A stretch of DNA of 64,000 nucleotides from Desulfolinea sp050305405 (GCA_050305405.1 JBNLFG010000006.1:62001-126000); one strand, 5' to 3'. Shown: positions 42,301 to 50,256, numbered from the stretch's first letter. The notes: generated from the sequence alone by a model not told the origin. A program made the numbers and translations.

Positions 42301-42845
42301 ATGGCGGCTTTGACTTCGAGGATATCTTGCGATGTTTCGATGAGCAGCAGGTCGACGCCGCCCTCGAGCAGACCGGTGGCCTGCTCACGGAAAAGCTCGG
42401 CGAGATCGTCGTAGCCAAGATCGGAGAGATCGGGGTCATCGGCAGATGGGAGTTTGCCTGTCGGGCCGAGCGAGCCAGCAACGAAGCGGGGTTGTTCGGG
42501 CGTGGAATATTCGTCGGCGATGCGGCGGGCGAGGGCTGCGGCAGCTCGATTGAGCTCGAGAGTTTTATCCGCCAGCCCGTATTCGCCGAGCGTGAGCCGA
42601 TTGGCACGGAAGGTATCGGTCTCGACCACGTCCACGCCGACTTCGAAGAAGGAGCGATGCACCTTCTCAACAGCTTCGGGATAGGTCAGGACGAGGTAGT
42701 CGTTGCAGCCGTTGTACTGCTCGCCGCCGAAATGCTCGGCGGTCAGGTTTTGGTTTTGGATGCTGGTGCCCATCGCGCCGTCGAAGATGAGGACGCGTTC
42801 GTTGAGAGCATCGAGGTATTTGCGGTTGGTGTAGGTTTTGGTCAT
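39312..42845 (-). CDS. metH: Cobalamin-dependent methionine synthase MetH
   Basis: A full-length, 1177-residue enzyme that moves the methyl group of 5-methyl-THF to homocysteine via B12. Domains in order: homocysteine S-methyltransferase (1-330) with zinc ligands in GMNCSTGPEHM and GGCCGTTPAHL; pterin-binding domain (about 345-620, IIGERCNAQGSRKFK); cobalamin-binding cap and Rossmann domains (about 660-870) with VYGDVHDIGKNL (DxHxxG) giving the Co ligand His; a basic linker; and the SAM activation domain (about 930-1177) with RYSWGYPAIPDL, needed for reactivation. The upstream gene lies 29 nt away, which leaves no room for a cobalamin or SAM riboswitch at its start. Confidence 0.96.
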   Translation of the reverse strand: MTKTYTNRKYLDALNERVLIFDGAMGTSIQNQNLTAEHFGGEQYNGCNDYLVLTYPEAVEKVHRSFFEVGVDVVETDTFRANRLTLGEYGLADKTLELNRAAAALARRIADEYSTPEQPRFVAGSLGPTGKLPSADDPDLSDLGYDDLAELFREQATGLLEGGVDLLLIETSQDILEVKAAISGVEKAFAETKIRVPIQAQITLDTTGRMLFGTDIAAALSILEGLPIDIIGMNCSTGPEHMREPIQFLGENAALPVSCIPNAGLPLNVDGEAVYPLQPEPFADALMEFVEKNNISVVGGCCGTTPAHLDALVKRMHGKKHPPRPILTTPRLASGIRSFTMRQEPAPLIIGERCNAQGSRKFKRLLLEENWDEILEVARGQVDSGSHALDISVAVTENDDEAQLMHDVVRKLVTAGIDVPLVFDTTDVAVMEAGLKVAPGRSLINSTHLESGREKADKVFALARKHNAAVLVLTIDEKGMAKTAERKLEVAKRIYDIAVNEHGLQPYDLVFDALTFTLATGEAEYIDSAKETIEGIKLIKSELPGVFTSLGVSNVSFGLNKAARHIINSAFLYHCVQAGLDMAIVNPATTPPYAEIPDNERELVEDLIFNRRPDALQRVIEYFEGREATASTTQTNPTEGMSLAERLHWRIVFRQPGKVGESESVENDVDEIIAGEIMETIVEKKHDSAIHALNTVLLPAMKEVGDKFGAGELILPFVLQSAEVMKKAVARLEQYLEQAEGTSKGKVVLATVYGDVHDIGKNLVKTILSNNGFEVVDLGKQVPAETIINTAIEQNADAVGLSALLVSTSKQMPLIINELHRRKQNIPVLLGGAAINRRFGQRINKTEDGNWYDAGAFYCKDAFEGLETMEELQDAGRKPALMKRLQAQVTREAERASQEKSTKKVSIQRSKTEPKPIPLPSKLGAQIVKDMPLEMIFEHLYKKELFRLSWGAKNTHGEEWEKLEAEFEARLAKMKKDALQTGWLKPQGVYGFFPCQADGDDLVIYDPEQANDPSPLQRFSFPRQSTGKNLCLADYFAPVGSEQMDVVAFQVVTVGQEATEKFDALQAANDYSEGYFVHGLAVQTAEAAAEYLHKHIQREMGIPAGQGKRYSWGYPAIPDLDDHLKVFELLPVKDALGMTLSAAYQLIPEQSTAAIILHHPDASYFTVGESRTEQLSK

Positions 42846-42874
42846 AGGGGGTTCCTTTGGTTCTAAAAAGCAAA

Positions 42875-43906
42875 CTATCGTGTAGAACAGTCATTTATTA
42901 CGGATCCAGCTTCTACACATTCTTTTAAAATGCTATAGATTCGATTATATATTTCTAATTCATCAGGGCTGGTGTTTTTAATGTCCCAGTTATCAAGTTG
43001 AGCAAGGGATTGTATCTCATTCCATCCATATTCCAGACGACCACTTACTTCGTAATCAAATAAAATCATAGCTAATTCTGGCATAACATCGGATGTTTTC
43101 AATGGTTTTTCAAATGTACTTTCAATGGTCTTTTTCTTTATATCAATGCCATTATCATAATACGCTACTTCAGTTTTTGACACATCAATGTATGAGTCCG
43201 TATTTTCATTCCACAAATATATTTGGGTAGCACGAGGAGACCCAGCTCTTGATTGAGTACCAAATTGACCTTCGTAAAAATGAGTAGCAACAAGCCAGAC
43301 TTTTCCAGAATCATTTGCTGTAAAATATTTAGGGGTGAAATCAGATTCTGGAGTAATGTCTTTGACATGACCATTGGCAGTTATTTCCACCAGTAAAAGC
43401 CCTCGGCAGTCGTAACAATTTCCGTCTCCAAGGTTAAAGTTCACAGCCAATTCGGGTAAACCATTTCCGTTCCGATCAGAAAATCCTCCTGTATCAAATT
43501 GCATATAGTTTTCATGTACAAGCCATGTTTGAGGAATTTTCATATAAATCGAGTATCCTCGTTTTTCATAAACAAGTACGGGTTCTTCATCTTCCGCAAT
43601 GTTAAATATAAGCAGAATATTCCTTGATGCAATATCTGAAGTTTCGACAATAACAACGACATATTCTGTTTCAAAATATATGCGCCTAAGTTCTGTGATT
43701 TTCAATGGGTTTCCATTGGAAATGGTGTGCAAAATGGGATGGTCGAAATCCAAAACCATTGCAGGAACACTTGTTGGGGTGATGATTTGCGTTGCGGTGG
43801 GCGTTGGCGTGCGGAAGATTCCGCCTACGTTGGTTTTGTTGGCAAAGAAGTAGGCGATGATAAGGAGAATGATGATTGTGATGGGGAGGAGGAGGTTCTT
43901 TTTCAT
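42875..43906 (-). CDS. Membrane-anchored extracellular protein of unknown function (343 aa)
   Basis: An N-terminal helix (MKKNLLLPITIIILLIIAYFFA) anchors the protein, followed by a Thr/Pro-rich linker and an all-beta ectodomain. A segment DTGGFSDRNGNGLPELAVNFNLGDGNC resembles the DxDxDG loops of calcium-binding FG-GAP/integrin-like repeats. There are Cys pairs in NCYDC and a C-terminal C...C. The frame opens at 43966, but that extension reads through a palindromic repeat, so the ATG at 43906 is chosen. It could be co-transcribed with metH (29-nt gap) yet shows no functional link to it. Confidence 0.65.
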   Translation of the reverse strand: MKKNLLLPITIIILLIIAYFFANKTNVGGIFRTPTPTATQIITPTSVPAMVLDFDHPILHTISNGNPLKITELRRIYFETEYVVVIVETSDIASRNILLIFNIAEDEEPVLVYEKRGYSIYMKIPQTWLVHENYMQFDTGGFSDRNGNGLPELAVNFNLGDGNCYDCRGLLLVEITANGHVKDITPESDFTPKYFTANDSGKVWLVATHFYEGQFGTQSRAGSPRATQIYLWNENTDSYIDVSKTEVAYYDNGIDIKKKTIESTFEKPLKTSDVMPELAMILFDYEVSGRLEYGWNEIQSLAQLDNWDIKNTSPDELEIYNRIYSILKECVEAGSVINDCSTR

Positions 43907-43923
43907 GGGTTTTCCATTTGCTG

Positions 43924-43981
43924 CCCCCTCTGTCCTTCGGACATCTCCCCCAAATTCCAAAAGCATGGAATTTAGGGGAGA
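43924..43981. repeat. Palindromic repeat CCCCCTCTG...GGGGAGA, copy 2
   Basis: The same element as 28649-28707: stem GTCC-TTCG-GGAC, then CTCCCCCAAATTCC / GGAATTTAGGGGAG. It lies just upstream of the 343-aa gene. A distinct hairpin, GTCCCCCTGTTTTGC / GCAAAATGGGGGGAC, follows at 43998-44029, and GC-rich repetitive sequence without a gene extends to about 44090. Confidence 0.75.
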
Positions 43982-44196
43982 CCAGACGATAAGTTTTGTC
44001 CCCCTGTTTTGCTTGCAAAATGGGGGGACGCCCCAGCTTCATGCTGAGCTTGTCGAAGCAGAAGCGAGGGGCAGGGGGGCGAACGTCTGAGTTTAAGAAA
44101 AAAACTGTACTATTTTAAAAAGTCATTTGCGATAAACATTACTGAATTGTATAACGGTTTTACCAACTTCTTTGGTCATATCACCACGAAAATAGG

Positions 44197-44330
44197 TCAT
44201 TCTTTCTCAATCCTTATCATCGTTGCCTGCATCAGCGCCACAAGTTTACTCTGCTCATCCTGAACTGCAAAGCCCCCTGAACAGACGCAGATCGTTGATG
44301 ACCTTGCCGATGGCAATGAGACGCTCCCCA
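44197..44330 (-). pseudogene. Remnant of a PaaI-type thioesterase (C-terminal part)
   Basis: The DNA resembles the 3' third of the intact thioesterase gene at 46019-46471. It has GERLIAIGKVI, then an 11-base deletion and frameshift, then KLVALMQATMIRIEKE and a TGA. No start codon or N-terminal part remains. It lies directly downstream of the secreted 449-residue gene, which is also flanked upstream by a shorter remnant of the same sequence. Confidence 0.8.
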
Positions 44331-44335
44331 TGCAT

Positions 44336-45685
44336 CTAAGGCAGTGCCGCCTGACCGGAATCCGGGTCAATCATCAGGCTGGATGCATCCACGGCTTCGA
44401 AATCGTCGCCTGTGAGTACATCGAGCGTATGCAGCATATCGTTATCCCAACGCTCATCGGGAACGCCAGAAATATACCAGTCCGAGCCATTATCCGCCAC
44501 GATGATCCCGTACTCTTTCATCGCCTGCAAGATCACTTGCATCTCCGGCGAGAATCCCGAAATATTATAAGAAGCCTTTAATCGGAAACGCGCTCCCATC
44601 GGCGGGACGTTGGAGTCTGTAATACTGGATGCAAAATGCCGGGCAGGCCAAAGATATGCTCGCTGCGTTTGCGCCACTGTGAAGCGAATGGCATGGTTGA
44701 TCTCCCCAGTTTCCACTTCATCATAACGTACCAATCCAGGCAAAATTGGCAACCCTGCTGCATCGGCAGATGTCCAGCCATCCGGGCGTAAAGCATGAGA
44801 ATTCAAGTCCCAGATCGCACCCGACCCTGCGTACCATTGCCCATTACTCAACGAGGCATCATACAGTTCATACAGAACGCAGTTATCCTGATCGAGCATC
44901 AAGATATGATGATCGCTGCTATATTCGATTTTCGGATCACTCGGGATGGGATAAGGTCCGGGGTCAGATTCGTCAGAATAATCGAAGACGACCGCCTTTT
45001 TGGCTTGGCTGCCCGAAACAAGATTGTACGGAATCCCGATTGGGCCTCCGTCCCAGGTACCCGACCCAAAGTCCATGTGAAAGCTTTCGTTGCCCCCGAT
45101 ACTGTTAATCCACGCGGCGGAGCGAGCATGAACGGGCAAGGTATCAACACGCGTATTCCAGATATTATCCGCTGGGAAAACAGGGCAGCCAGCCAGGGAT
45201 GGACCATTAGATGGTTGACCAACTTCGATGTAATACGTCACTTGCCCCTGAACCTGAAAAGCAAGCGCAGATTGTTTCGTTCCATTAGCATCATCATTAC
45301 AAGCAACCGGATTTAAATTACCGCGTGTGCCTGTCCAGACAGCGATAAAGGTATCGTAATTTGAAGACGATGTGTCGAGAGCAATTGCCGTATCCGTTGA
45401 TGACTCATACCAATACCAAACAGTCGCAACTCCCTGTCCCAATCCGCATGCGCTGATCACTGGGTCATCGATTGCCACAGTTGCTTCACTTGTGTCAACT
45501 ACAGGAAGGCTGCTAACAACGCCTGAGAGATCCGTAGCAGAGCTGAAGTCATCATTACCCGGAATAGCGAAAACAGGGGCTGCATCAACGTTGCCTGCCT
45601 CGACAGAACTGCCTATTCCAAAAGGAATTAGCAGAGCGGCGAAAACCAAAAGCTGAAAGAAGATTCGAGCAAATCGCTTCATCAT
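44336..45685 (-). CDS. Secreted protein with pre-peptidase-like N-domain (449 aa)
   Basis: A typical Sec signal peptide (MMKRFARIFFQLLVFAALLIPFG...VEA) precedes a beta-sandwich (about 42-155, NDDFSSATDL...DTFIAVWTG...YYIEVGQ) resembling pre-peptidase C-terminal domains. The second part (about 165-449) starts FPADNIWNTRVDTLPVHARSAAWINSIGG and has YPIPSDPKIEYSSDHHILMLDQDNC and GLVRYDEVETGEINHAIRFTV, a pattern I associate with uncharacterised secreted bacterial proteins. No catalytic motif was identified. It is bracketed by thioesterase remnants and may be an inserted gene. Confidence 0.7.
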   Translation of the reverse strand: MMKRFARIFFQLLVFAALLIPFGIGSSVEAGNVDAAPVFAIPGNDDFSSATDLSGVVSSLPVVDTSEATVAIDDPVISACGLGQGVATVWYWYESSTDTAIALDTSSSNYDTFIAVWTGTRGNLNPVACNDDANGTKQSALAFQVQGQVTYYIEVGQPSNGPSLAGCPVFPADNIWNTRVDTLPVHARSAAWINSIGGNESFHMDFGSGTWDGGPIGIPYNLVSGSQAKKAVVFDYSDESDPGPYPIPSDPKIEYSSDHHILMLDQDNCVLYELYDASLSNGQWYAGSGAIWDLNSHALRPDGWTSADAAGLPILPGLVRYDEVETGEINHAIRFTVAQTQRAYLWPARHFASSITDSNVPPMGARFRLKASYNISGFSPEMQVILQAMKEYGIIVADNGSDWYISGVPDERWDNDMLHTLDVLTGDDFEAVDASSLMIDPDSGQAALP

Positions 45686-45739
45686 ACACGCTCCAAACTG
45701 AGCCCTGAGAGTTTTTTCAGGGCAATAAATACAAGTGTC

Positions 45740-45777
45740 CTATTTCTCCAATCGTATCATCGTTGCTTGCATCAGCG
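45740..45777 (-). pseudogene. Short 3' remnant of a PaaI-type thioesterase gene
   Basis: About a dozen codons reading LMQATMIRLEK and TAG, matching LMQATMIRIEKK at the end of the intact gene at 46019-46471. A hairpin CCGCACGGG / CCCGTGCGG lies directly upstream at about 45788-45813. It is too short to be functional. Confidence 0.65.
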
Positions 45778-45889
45778 GTTTTACCCGCACGGGAATTAAT
45801 CCCCGTGCGGTGATGATTTTGTAAACATTTTTATCAGCGCAAATCTATTCTTTTTCTAGCGACATGAGACTTCTCTTGATAAGGGTGCT

Positions 45890-46002
45890 CGTTGGTTGAG
45901 TAGGCGATGCTTTTCGCCGTATCGAAACCAACAAGCGGTAAAAACAATCGAAGTTTGTGGTTTCGATATGCTCTCTGCTTCGCGTCGGGCTACTCAATCA
46001 CC
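45890..46002. repeat. MITE-like repeat with GGTTGAGTAG ends, copy 2
   Basis: Same orientation and layout as 23589-23702, sharing GTTGGTTGAGTAGGCGA, the GCTTTTCGCCGTATCGAAACC inner segment (without its middle counted as exact) and the terminal ACTCAATCACC. The ends are imperfect inverted repeats. It lies between two copies of thioesterase sequence. Confidence 0.75.
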
Positions 46003-46018
46003 TTCAAAAACAAAAATG

Positions 46019-46471
46019 TCATGTGGCTAGTTTTTTTTCAATCCTTATCATCGTCGCTTGCATGAGCGCGACAAGTTTACGCTCCGCGCCCTGATAGGCA
46101 AAGACTTCCCCCGAGCAGACCGTAATCGTGCGCCCGGGTTTAATGACCTTGCCGGTGGCGACAAAGCGTTCCCCGACAGCGGGCGACATCAGGTTGACCT
46201 TGAACTCAACGCTCAAAACGCGTGAGCCGAGCGGCATGAGGGTGAATGCGGCGTATCCGCAAGCCGAGTCGACGATGGTGGTTACGATCCCGGCATGGAG
46301 GAAGCCTTCCTGCTGAGTCAGCTTTTCGTGAAAGGGAAGATCAATGTGTACTTCGCCTGGGCGAATCTCGCCAAGTGTCGCGCCGATGGTTTGCATCGCC
46401 TTTTGTTTGACAAATCTTCCATGCAGGTAATTCTCGAAATCGGGGTTGGGAGGAGTGAAGGATTGGGGCAT
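46019..46471 (-). CDS. PaaI family thioesterase (hotdog fold)
   Basis: A 150-residue single hotdog-domain acyl-CoA thioesterase. LTQQEGFLHAGIVTTIVDSACGYAAFTLMP is the conserved HGG-like helix, with the catalytic Asp in VDSACGYA (HAG in place of HGG), and VLSVEFKVNLMSPAVGERFVATGKVI is the substrate-tunnel strand pair. It probably hydrolyses phenylacetyl- or medium-chain acyl-CoAs. Two decayed partial copies lie downstream, so the locus has undergone duplication. Confidence 0.9.
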   Translation of the reverse strand: MPQSFTPPNPDFENYLHGRFVKQKAMQTIGATLGEIRPGEVHIDLPFHEKLTQQEGFLHAGIVTTIVDSACGYAAFTLMPLGSRVLSVEFKVNLMSPAVGERFVATGKVIKPGRTITVCSGEVFAYQGAERKLVALMQATMIRIEKKLAT

Positions 46472-46503
46472 GTGTGTACCTGTTTTAGAAATATTTCGTC
46501 AGC

Positions 46504-47538
46504 TTACCAACGTGCGTGATGTTCTTCGGCAAAGCCGATCAGGTCGTGGATTTCGAGCTTGCTGCCGTCATCGAGAATGACATGCCCGTTATAGCGTCCG
46601 AACATCTGGTGCACTTCGCTGGTGATGATCGCTAAACTCGTCGTAGCGGTGCGGTCTTTGAAGGGCGTAAAGACGAGATCAAGACGATCTTCGTTGTCGG
46701 TGAAATGCCAGGGCTGCATATAGTCGCCGGATGAGTAGCCGAACTCGACCTTGTCCAATTTGTGGACGCGCCCGTTGACGATGACGGCGTTCTCGCTCGC
46801 TTTGCTCAGGTCGCCAAAGCCTTTGCCGAGATTCAATCCAATTGTCCCGCCGTCAGGCAAGAAACCAGATGCGCTTGCCCAATTCCAGAAGGACTGATAT
46901 TCCCAAACGCCGCGTCCCCAATCGAGAGAGCCGAGCGCGGATTCAGGCGTTAACTCTTCGCGCAGATCGCCATATTGAATATAACCTTTGGCGGGCATGC
47001 AATTGATCTTGGTGTTGTCGTAAAAGCGCTTTTCGCCGATCGGGATGATGATATTCATCGATTCGTGCTCGGCGGGGTGCTGAAGTGTCATCTCGGCTTG
47101 AATGCCGCGCCCATCGTGAAAATCGGGCCAGTCGACTTTGAGATACCTTTTCTCGCCCTCGATCTTGAATTCAAGCGAGGCCTTGTCGTTGGCGAAGGAT
47201 GCGATCCCGTCGGTGGGGTTGCGCTCAAGCGTAATCCCCTTTCCTAAAGGAATAACCAAACCTTCTTCGTGCAACTCGCCAGTCTCAAAATCGAGGGTGT
47301 AGACGAAGATATTGCCTGCATAACCTAGATCGGCAATAGTGGCCGAGAAAAAACGCGTGGGCGTGAAGATGGCGTAATAATCCCAGCGTTTGATGCGAAA
47401 TCGCTGTAGAGGGCGCAGATTGTAAAAACGCGCGTTCTCGAGATTGCAATCGAGGATTGGCTGGCGTGACCATCCGACTTGGGCGAGTGTGCCGTCAGGG
47501 CTAAGCAGGGAACTGGGTTGGGTGAGTTCGGTTTGCAT
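46504..47538 (-). CDS. DUF2804 family protein
   Basis: A 344-residue soluble protein matching the DUF2804 pattern: YYAIFTPTRFFSATIADLGYAG near the start, ALGSLDWGRGVWEYQSFWNWASASGFLPDG in the middle and HDLIGFAEEHHARW at the very end. The fold is probably a lipocalin/hydroxyneurosporene-synthase-like beta barrel. No enzymatic activity has been established in the family, as far as I know. It is located 32 nt upstream of the thioesterase gene, which suggests a link to lipid or acyl metabolism. Confidence 0.82.
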   Translation of the reverse strand: MQTELTQPSSLLSPDGTLAQVGWSRQPILDCNLENARFYNLRPLQRFRIKRWDYYAIFTPTRFFSATIADLGYAGNIFVYTLDFETGELHEEGLVIPLGKGITLERNPTDGIASFANDKASLEFKIEGEKRYLKVDWPDFHDGRGIQAEMTLQHPAEHESMNIIIPIGEKRFYDNTKINCMPAKGYIQYGDLREELTPESALGSLDWGRGVWEYQSFWNWASASGFLPDGGTIGLNLGKGFGDLSKASENAVIVNGRVHKLDKVEFGYSSGDYMQPWHFTDNEDRLDLVFTPFKDRTATTSLAIITSEVHQMFGRYNGHVILDDGSKLEIHDLIGFAEEHHARW

Positions 47539-47609
47539 TTTTTATCCTTTTGAAAGAAGATAATTTAGTATCTCTTGTTATACGCTTATTTTAAAGACTG
47601 ATGTCCAGC

Positions 47610-47658
47610 TCTCCCCAAAATTTGTTTTTCAATTTGGGGGAGATGCCCGAAGGGCAGA
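47610..47658. repeat. Palindromic repeat related to the CCCCCTCTG family
   Basis: Stem CTCCCCAAAATTG / CAATTTGGGGGAG followed by the GCCC-GAAG-GGGC small stem. It shares the CTCCCCCAAATT and GCCCTT/GGGC parts of the 28649 and 43924 elements in rearranged order. Confidence 0.6.
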
Positions 47659-47662
47659 TGGA

Positions 47663-48667
47663 CTATTCTTCCGGCATTCTGAGCGACATTGCCAGCCAGC
47701 CGCCACCGATCAATGCCAGCACAACAGCGAGCATCACGCCAAGGCGCGAGTTGCCGCTTTCGGCGGGCTGCTCTTCCGGCACTGCGTGGGGATTTGTCGG
47801 TGTACTGGTCAGGGGTAAGGTTGGGGTGACGGTGGCTGGGGGCACAGAAGCTGTTTCGGTAGCGGTAGCAGGTGTGGTCACGGTCGTGTCGACGGGCTGG
47901 GTAGCGGATTTCTGCACGAGCAGGATTTCCCCGTCAAAGATCGCTTCGTCTTCGGCCTTATTATTCCAGCGTCGAATTTGATCAATGGTCGTATTGTAGG
48001 CGATGGCAACACTCCAGAGGGATTGTCCATAAGCCACTTTGTGGATCACGTCGCCATCGGGACGAGCGGTGCTGACGAGAACGGGCACGATATAGTCCGA
48101 GACCAGACTGCCCGAGGCATCGACCTGTGAAGCCGGAATAGCTGTTTGAATATCGTAGGCGGTGGTTTGCATCTCGCCGCTGCTGGTCTGTAGTGCGGTT
48201 TCGAGCACGTAAATATCCCCCACGATCGCGGCGCCAATATCGCTGCGATTTGGGGAAAGCATGGTGTTGGTATGCGGCCCATCCCCCAACCAAAACTGGA
48301 TGGCTTGGTCAACACTTTGGGCAGAAACCCAGTTTTCAGAGCGATAGCCATCGAGAGAAAGATCGCCGGCAAGGGGATAACCAAGCGAAATGAGCCACTG
48401 CCCCAGCGTGAGGCCGGGCGGGCGGACATGCCCCCCTCCATGGCTAGCTTCCCATTGCGCGGCTTGCATCAGCGCAGGATGGACGTTGAGCGGATTCAAT
48501 CCGTTGGCAACCCGGAGCGCATTAACAGCATTGATGATATCCTGTGCAGAAGAAGCCTGCGGCGCGGACGTGGCGTGGGCTTGGGATGTGCCAAAAAGCA
48601 GCGGGGTGAGAAGAAGCAGGGTGATGATACCGAGCAAGATACGGCGAGAAATTAGCAGGGTCTTCAT
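47663..48667 (-). CDS. CAP-domain protein with LysM and C-terminal anchor
   Basis: A 334-residue exported protein. Signal peptide (about 1-32), SCP/PR1-like CAP domain (about 40-200) with DIINAVNALRVANGLNPLNVHPALMQAAQWEASH and the GDGPHTNTMLSPNRSDIGAAIVG signature. A LysM-like segment follows (about 207-253, HKVAYGQSLWSVAIAYNTTIDQIRRWNN...IFDGEILLVQ), then a Thr/Pro-rich spacer and a membrane helix (LGVMLAVVLALIGGGWLAM). It is probably fixed to the membrane while its LysM domain contacts peptidoglycan. It is coupled to no enzyme gene; the function of bacterial CAP domains is mostly unknown. Confidence 0.88.
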   Translation of the reverse strand: MKTLLISRRILLGIITLLLLTPLLFGTSQAHATSAPQASSAQDIINAVNALRVANGLNPLNVHPALMQAAQWEASHGGGHVRPPGLTLGQWLISLGYPLAGDLSLDGYRSENWVSAQSVDQAIQFWLGDGPHTNTMLSPNRSDIGAAIVGDIYVLETALQTSSGEMQTTAYDIQTAIPASQVDASGSLVSDYIVPVLVSTARPDGDVIHKVAYGQSLWSVAIAYNTTIDQIRRWNNKAEDEAIFDGEILLVQKSATQPVDTTVTTPATATETASVPPATVTPTLPLTSTPTNPHAVPEEQPAESGNSRLGVMLAVVLALIGGGWLAMSLRMPEE

Positions 48668-48673
48668 AGGATG

Positions 48674-48928
48674 CTAGTGTTTAAAGCGCACAAAAATGCG
48701 GCCGAAGTTCTTGCTGTCTTTATCAATGCGATGATACATGGCCCGAATATCTTTCCGGTTAAGAAAGCGCAGCACTTTCTTTTTGAGTTGTCCGCTGCCT
48801 TTGTCGGGGATAATTTCAACAAGATCGATTTTCTTCTCAACCGCTTCCTGGATGATGTGATTAAGTTCGGACTCTATTTTGTCGCCGCGATTGTAGATAT
48901 CGTGTAAGTCGAGTTTGAGTTTTGCCAT
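48674..48928 (-). CDS. Small Smr-domain protein
   Basis: An 84-residue protein that is essentially one Smr domain: LKLDLHDIYNRG carries the LDLH motif, and VEIIPDKGSGQLKKKVLRFL carries the GxGxG-like KGSG loop; the ending RIFVRFKH closes the fold. Smr domains of MutS2 and stand-alone proteins have nicking or RNA-cleaving activity. Here the usual HGxGxG first His-Gly is replaced by PDKGSG, so activity may be changed. It precedes the CAP-domain gene by 6 nt. Confidence 0.75.
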   Translation of the reverse strand: MAKLKLDLHDIYNRGDKIESELNHIIQEAVEKKIDLVEIIPDKGSGQLKKKVLRFLNRKDIRAMYHRIDKDSKNFGRIFVRFKH

Positions 48929-48955
48929 ATCTGATTTTACTATGGGATAAGATAC

Positions 48956-48988
48956 AAAAAACTCCGCAGCTTAGCAGTTGCGGAGTTT
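48956..48988 (-). terminator. Intrinsic terminator after the first bacteriohemerythrin gene
   Basis: AAACTCCGCA / TGCGGAGTTT hairpin with a T-run on the minus strand, 20 nt after the bacteriohemerythrin stop. Confidence 0.85.
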
Positions 48989-49009
48989 GAGAACTAAATT
49001 GTTTCCGGT

Positions 49010-49417
49010 TTATTTGTTTGCAAGATAATATTCTGCATATTTTTTATCTGTATTCCCTGTATGGGAGATCAGCCATAAAAATGTATCTAATAAGCTTTTG
49101 CGAAAAGCTGCTTCATCATACTTCTCTATCTTGGGTTTTAGCTCATTGAAGGCTTCTTGGAATTTGACGTGAGTTCTCTTGTGCATTTCCAAATCGGGGT
49201 AATTGAAGCTTTTCATAAAAGCTTCTTCATTGGTGAAGTGCTCGTCGACATAATTTGAGAGCGTTTTCGTAAAATACTTTACCGCCTCGCGAAATTTGTC
49301 TTCATCCAATAGTTCGCTAACATGATTAAGCATATCTACAAGCTTGACATGCTCATTATCAACATCTTCAATACCAAAACGGAAACTTGCGTCAAAATCA
49401 AATACTTTGTAAGCCAT
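49010..49417 (-). CDS. Bacteriohemerythrin (first copy)
   Basis: A 135-residue four-helix-bundle di-iron oxygen-binding protein. The ligands are visible: His in DVDNEHVKLVDMLNH, HFTNEEAFMKSFNYPDLEMHKRTH (H-x3-E ... H-x3-H) and the final His and Asp in LISHTGNTDKKY. This is the full hemerythrin set. Such proteins store or sense oxygen in microaerophilic or anaerobic bacteria. A paralogue lies 241 nt upstream with its own control region. Confidence 0.93.
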   Translation of the reverse strand: MAYKVFDFDASFRFGIEDVDNEHVKLVDMLNHVSELLDEDKFREAVKYFTKTLSNYVDEHFTNEEAFMKSFNYPDLEMHKRTHVKFQEAFNELKPKIEKYDEAAFRKSLLDTFLWLISHTGNTDKKYAEYYLANK

Positions 49418-49658
49418 ATGTGCCGCCTTTTTGTTGTAAGTAATTCTCTGATGCTAAGGTTATGCTATTGTAGCTATTGTAGCATGTTCGCTTTATTTGA
49501 CGCATGCTAACGGCATTACAAATTTGTTGGCTGGTAAGTGTTGACACTTTTCTCCCACCGATCTTTGGTAGAGAATAAGGGGCGCATTGCACTTTTTATA
49601 AAGCACTGCTTTGAGTTATTTTCAAAATATCGGCGGTATGTTTACCGCGTATTGCTTG

Positions 49659-50072
49659 TTAGCGAGATTGTTTCTCCATATAGTAATTGGTGTACTTTTT
49701 ATCTTCAGTGCCAATATGAGAGATAAGCCAAGAAAAGGCGATTTGCAAGCCTTTTCGTAAAGCATCCCCGTCATCGTTTTTAATCTTGTCTTTTAATGTA
49801 GCAAAGGTATCTTGAAAACGTCTGTGAATGATTTTATGCTTTTCTAAATCCGGGTAGTTAAAACTTCTCATAAAATCTTCTTCATTTGAGAGGTGCTCAT
49901 CGATATAGTTAGAGAGCGTATTGCTAAAATAAACGGCAGCTTCATGCTGTTTGTTCTCATCCAACAGTGCATAAACATGATTGAGCATATCTACAAATCT
50001 GATATGTTCATTATCAACTTCATCAATGCCTAAGCGATAGCTGGCTTCAAAGTCGAATCTTTTTTTCGTCAT
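49659..50072 (-). CDS. Bacteriohemerythrin (second copy)
   Basis: A 137-residue paralogue. The ligand pattern is the same: EVDNEHIRFVDMLNH, HLSNEEDFMRSFNYPDLEKHKIIH and LISHIGTEDKKY. The central block SFNYPDLE(M/K)HK is near-identical in both copies, showing a duplication followed by moderate divergence. The 241-bp gap between the two genes is AT-rich, with no third gene. Confidence 0.92.
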   Translation of the reverse strand: MTKKRFDFEASYRLGIDEVDNEHIRFVDMLNHVYALLDENKQHEAAVYFSNTLSNYIDEHLSNEEDFMRSFNYPDLEKHKIIHRRFQDTFATLKDKIKNDDGDALRKGLQIAFSWLISHIGTEDKKYTNYYMEKQSR

Positions 50073-50210
50073 AGCGTCTCTTTCTATAATGGTTGGGAAA
50101 ACAGATTTTCTTTTGAATACTATTTGTGTGTACCGGCGTATTGCCAGATAACTGTATTCTCGAATTATAACTCAGCTTGTAAGCGCGTTGCCTACCTTCT
50201 AAAAATAAAA

Positions 50211-50238
50211 GAAGCCGAGTGTTAAAACACTCGGCTTC
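50211..50238 (-). terminator. Intrinsic terminator after the GcvPB-like remnant
   Basis: GAAGCCGAGTGTT / AACACTCGGCTTC hairpin followed by TTTTATTTTT on the minus strand. It ends transcription from the 849-codon gene. Confidence 0.88.
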
Positions 50239-50256
50239 GATCTTGCTAATGACTGT

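Noticed and set aside
41883..42866. 327-codon plus-strand ORF inside metH
   Set aside because: Antisense shadow of the conserved MetH homocysteine-methyltransferase domain.
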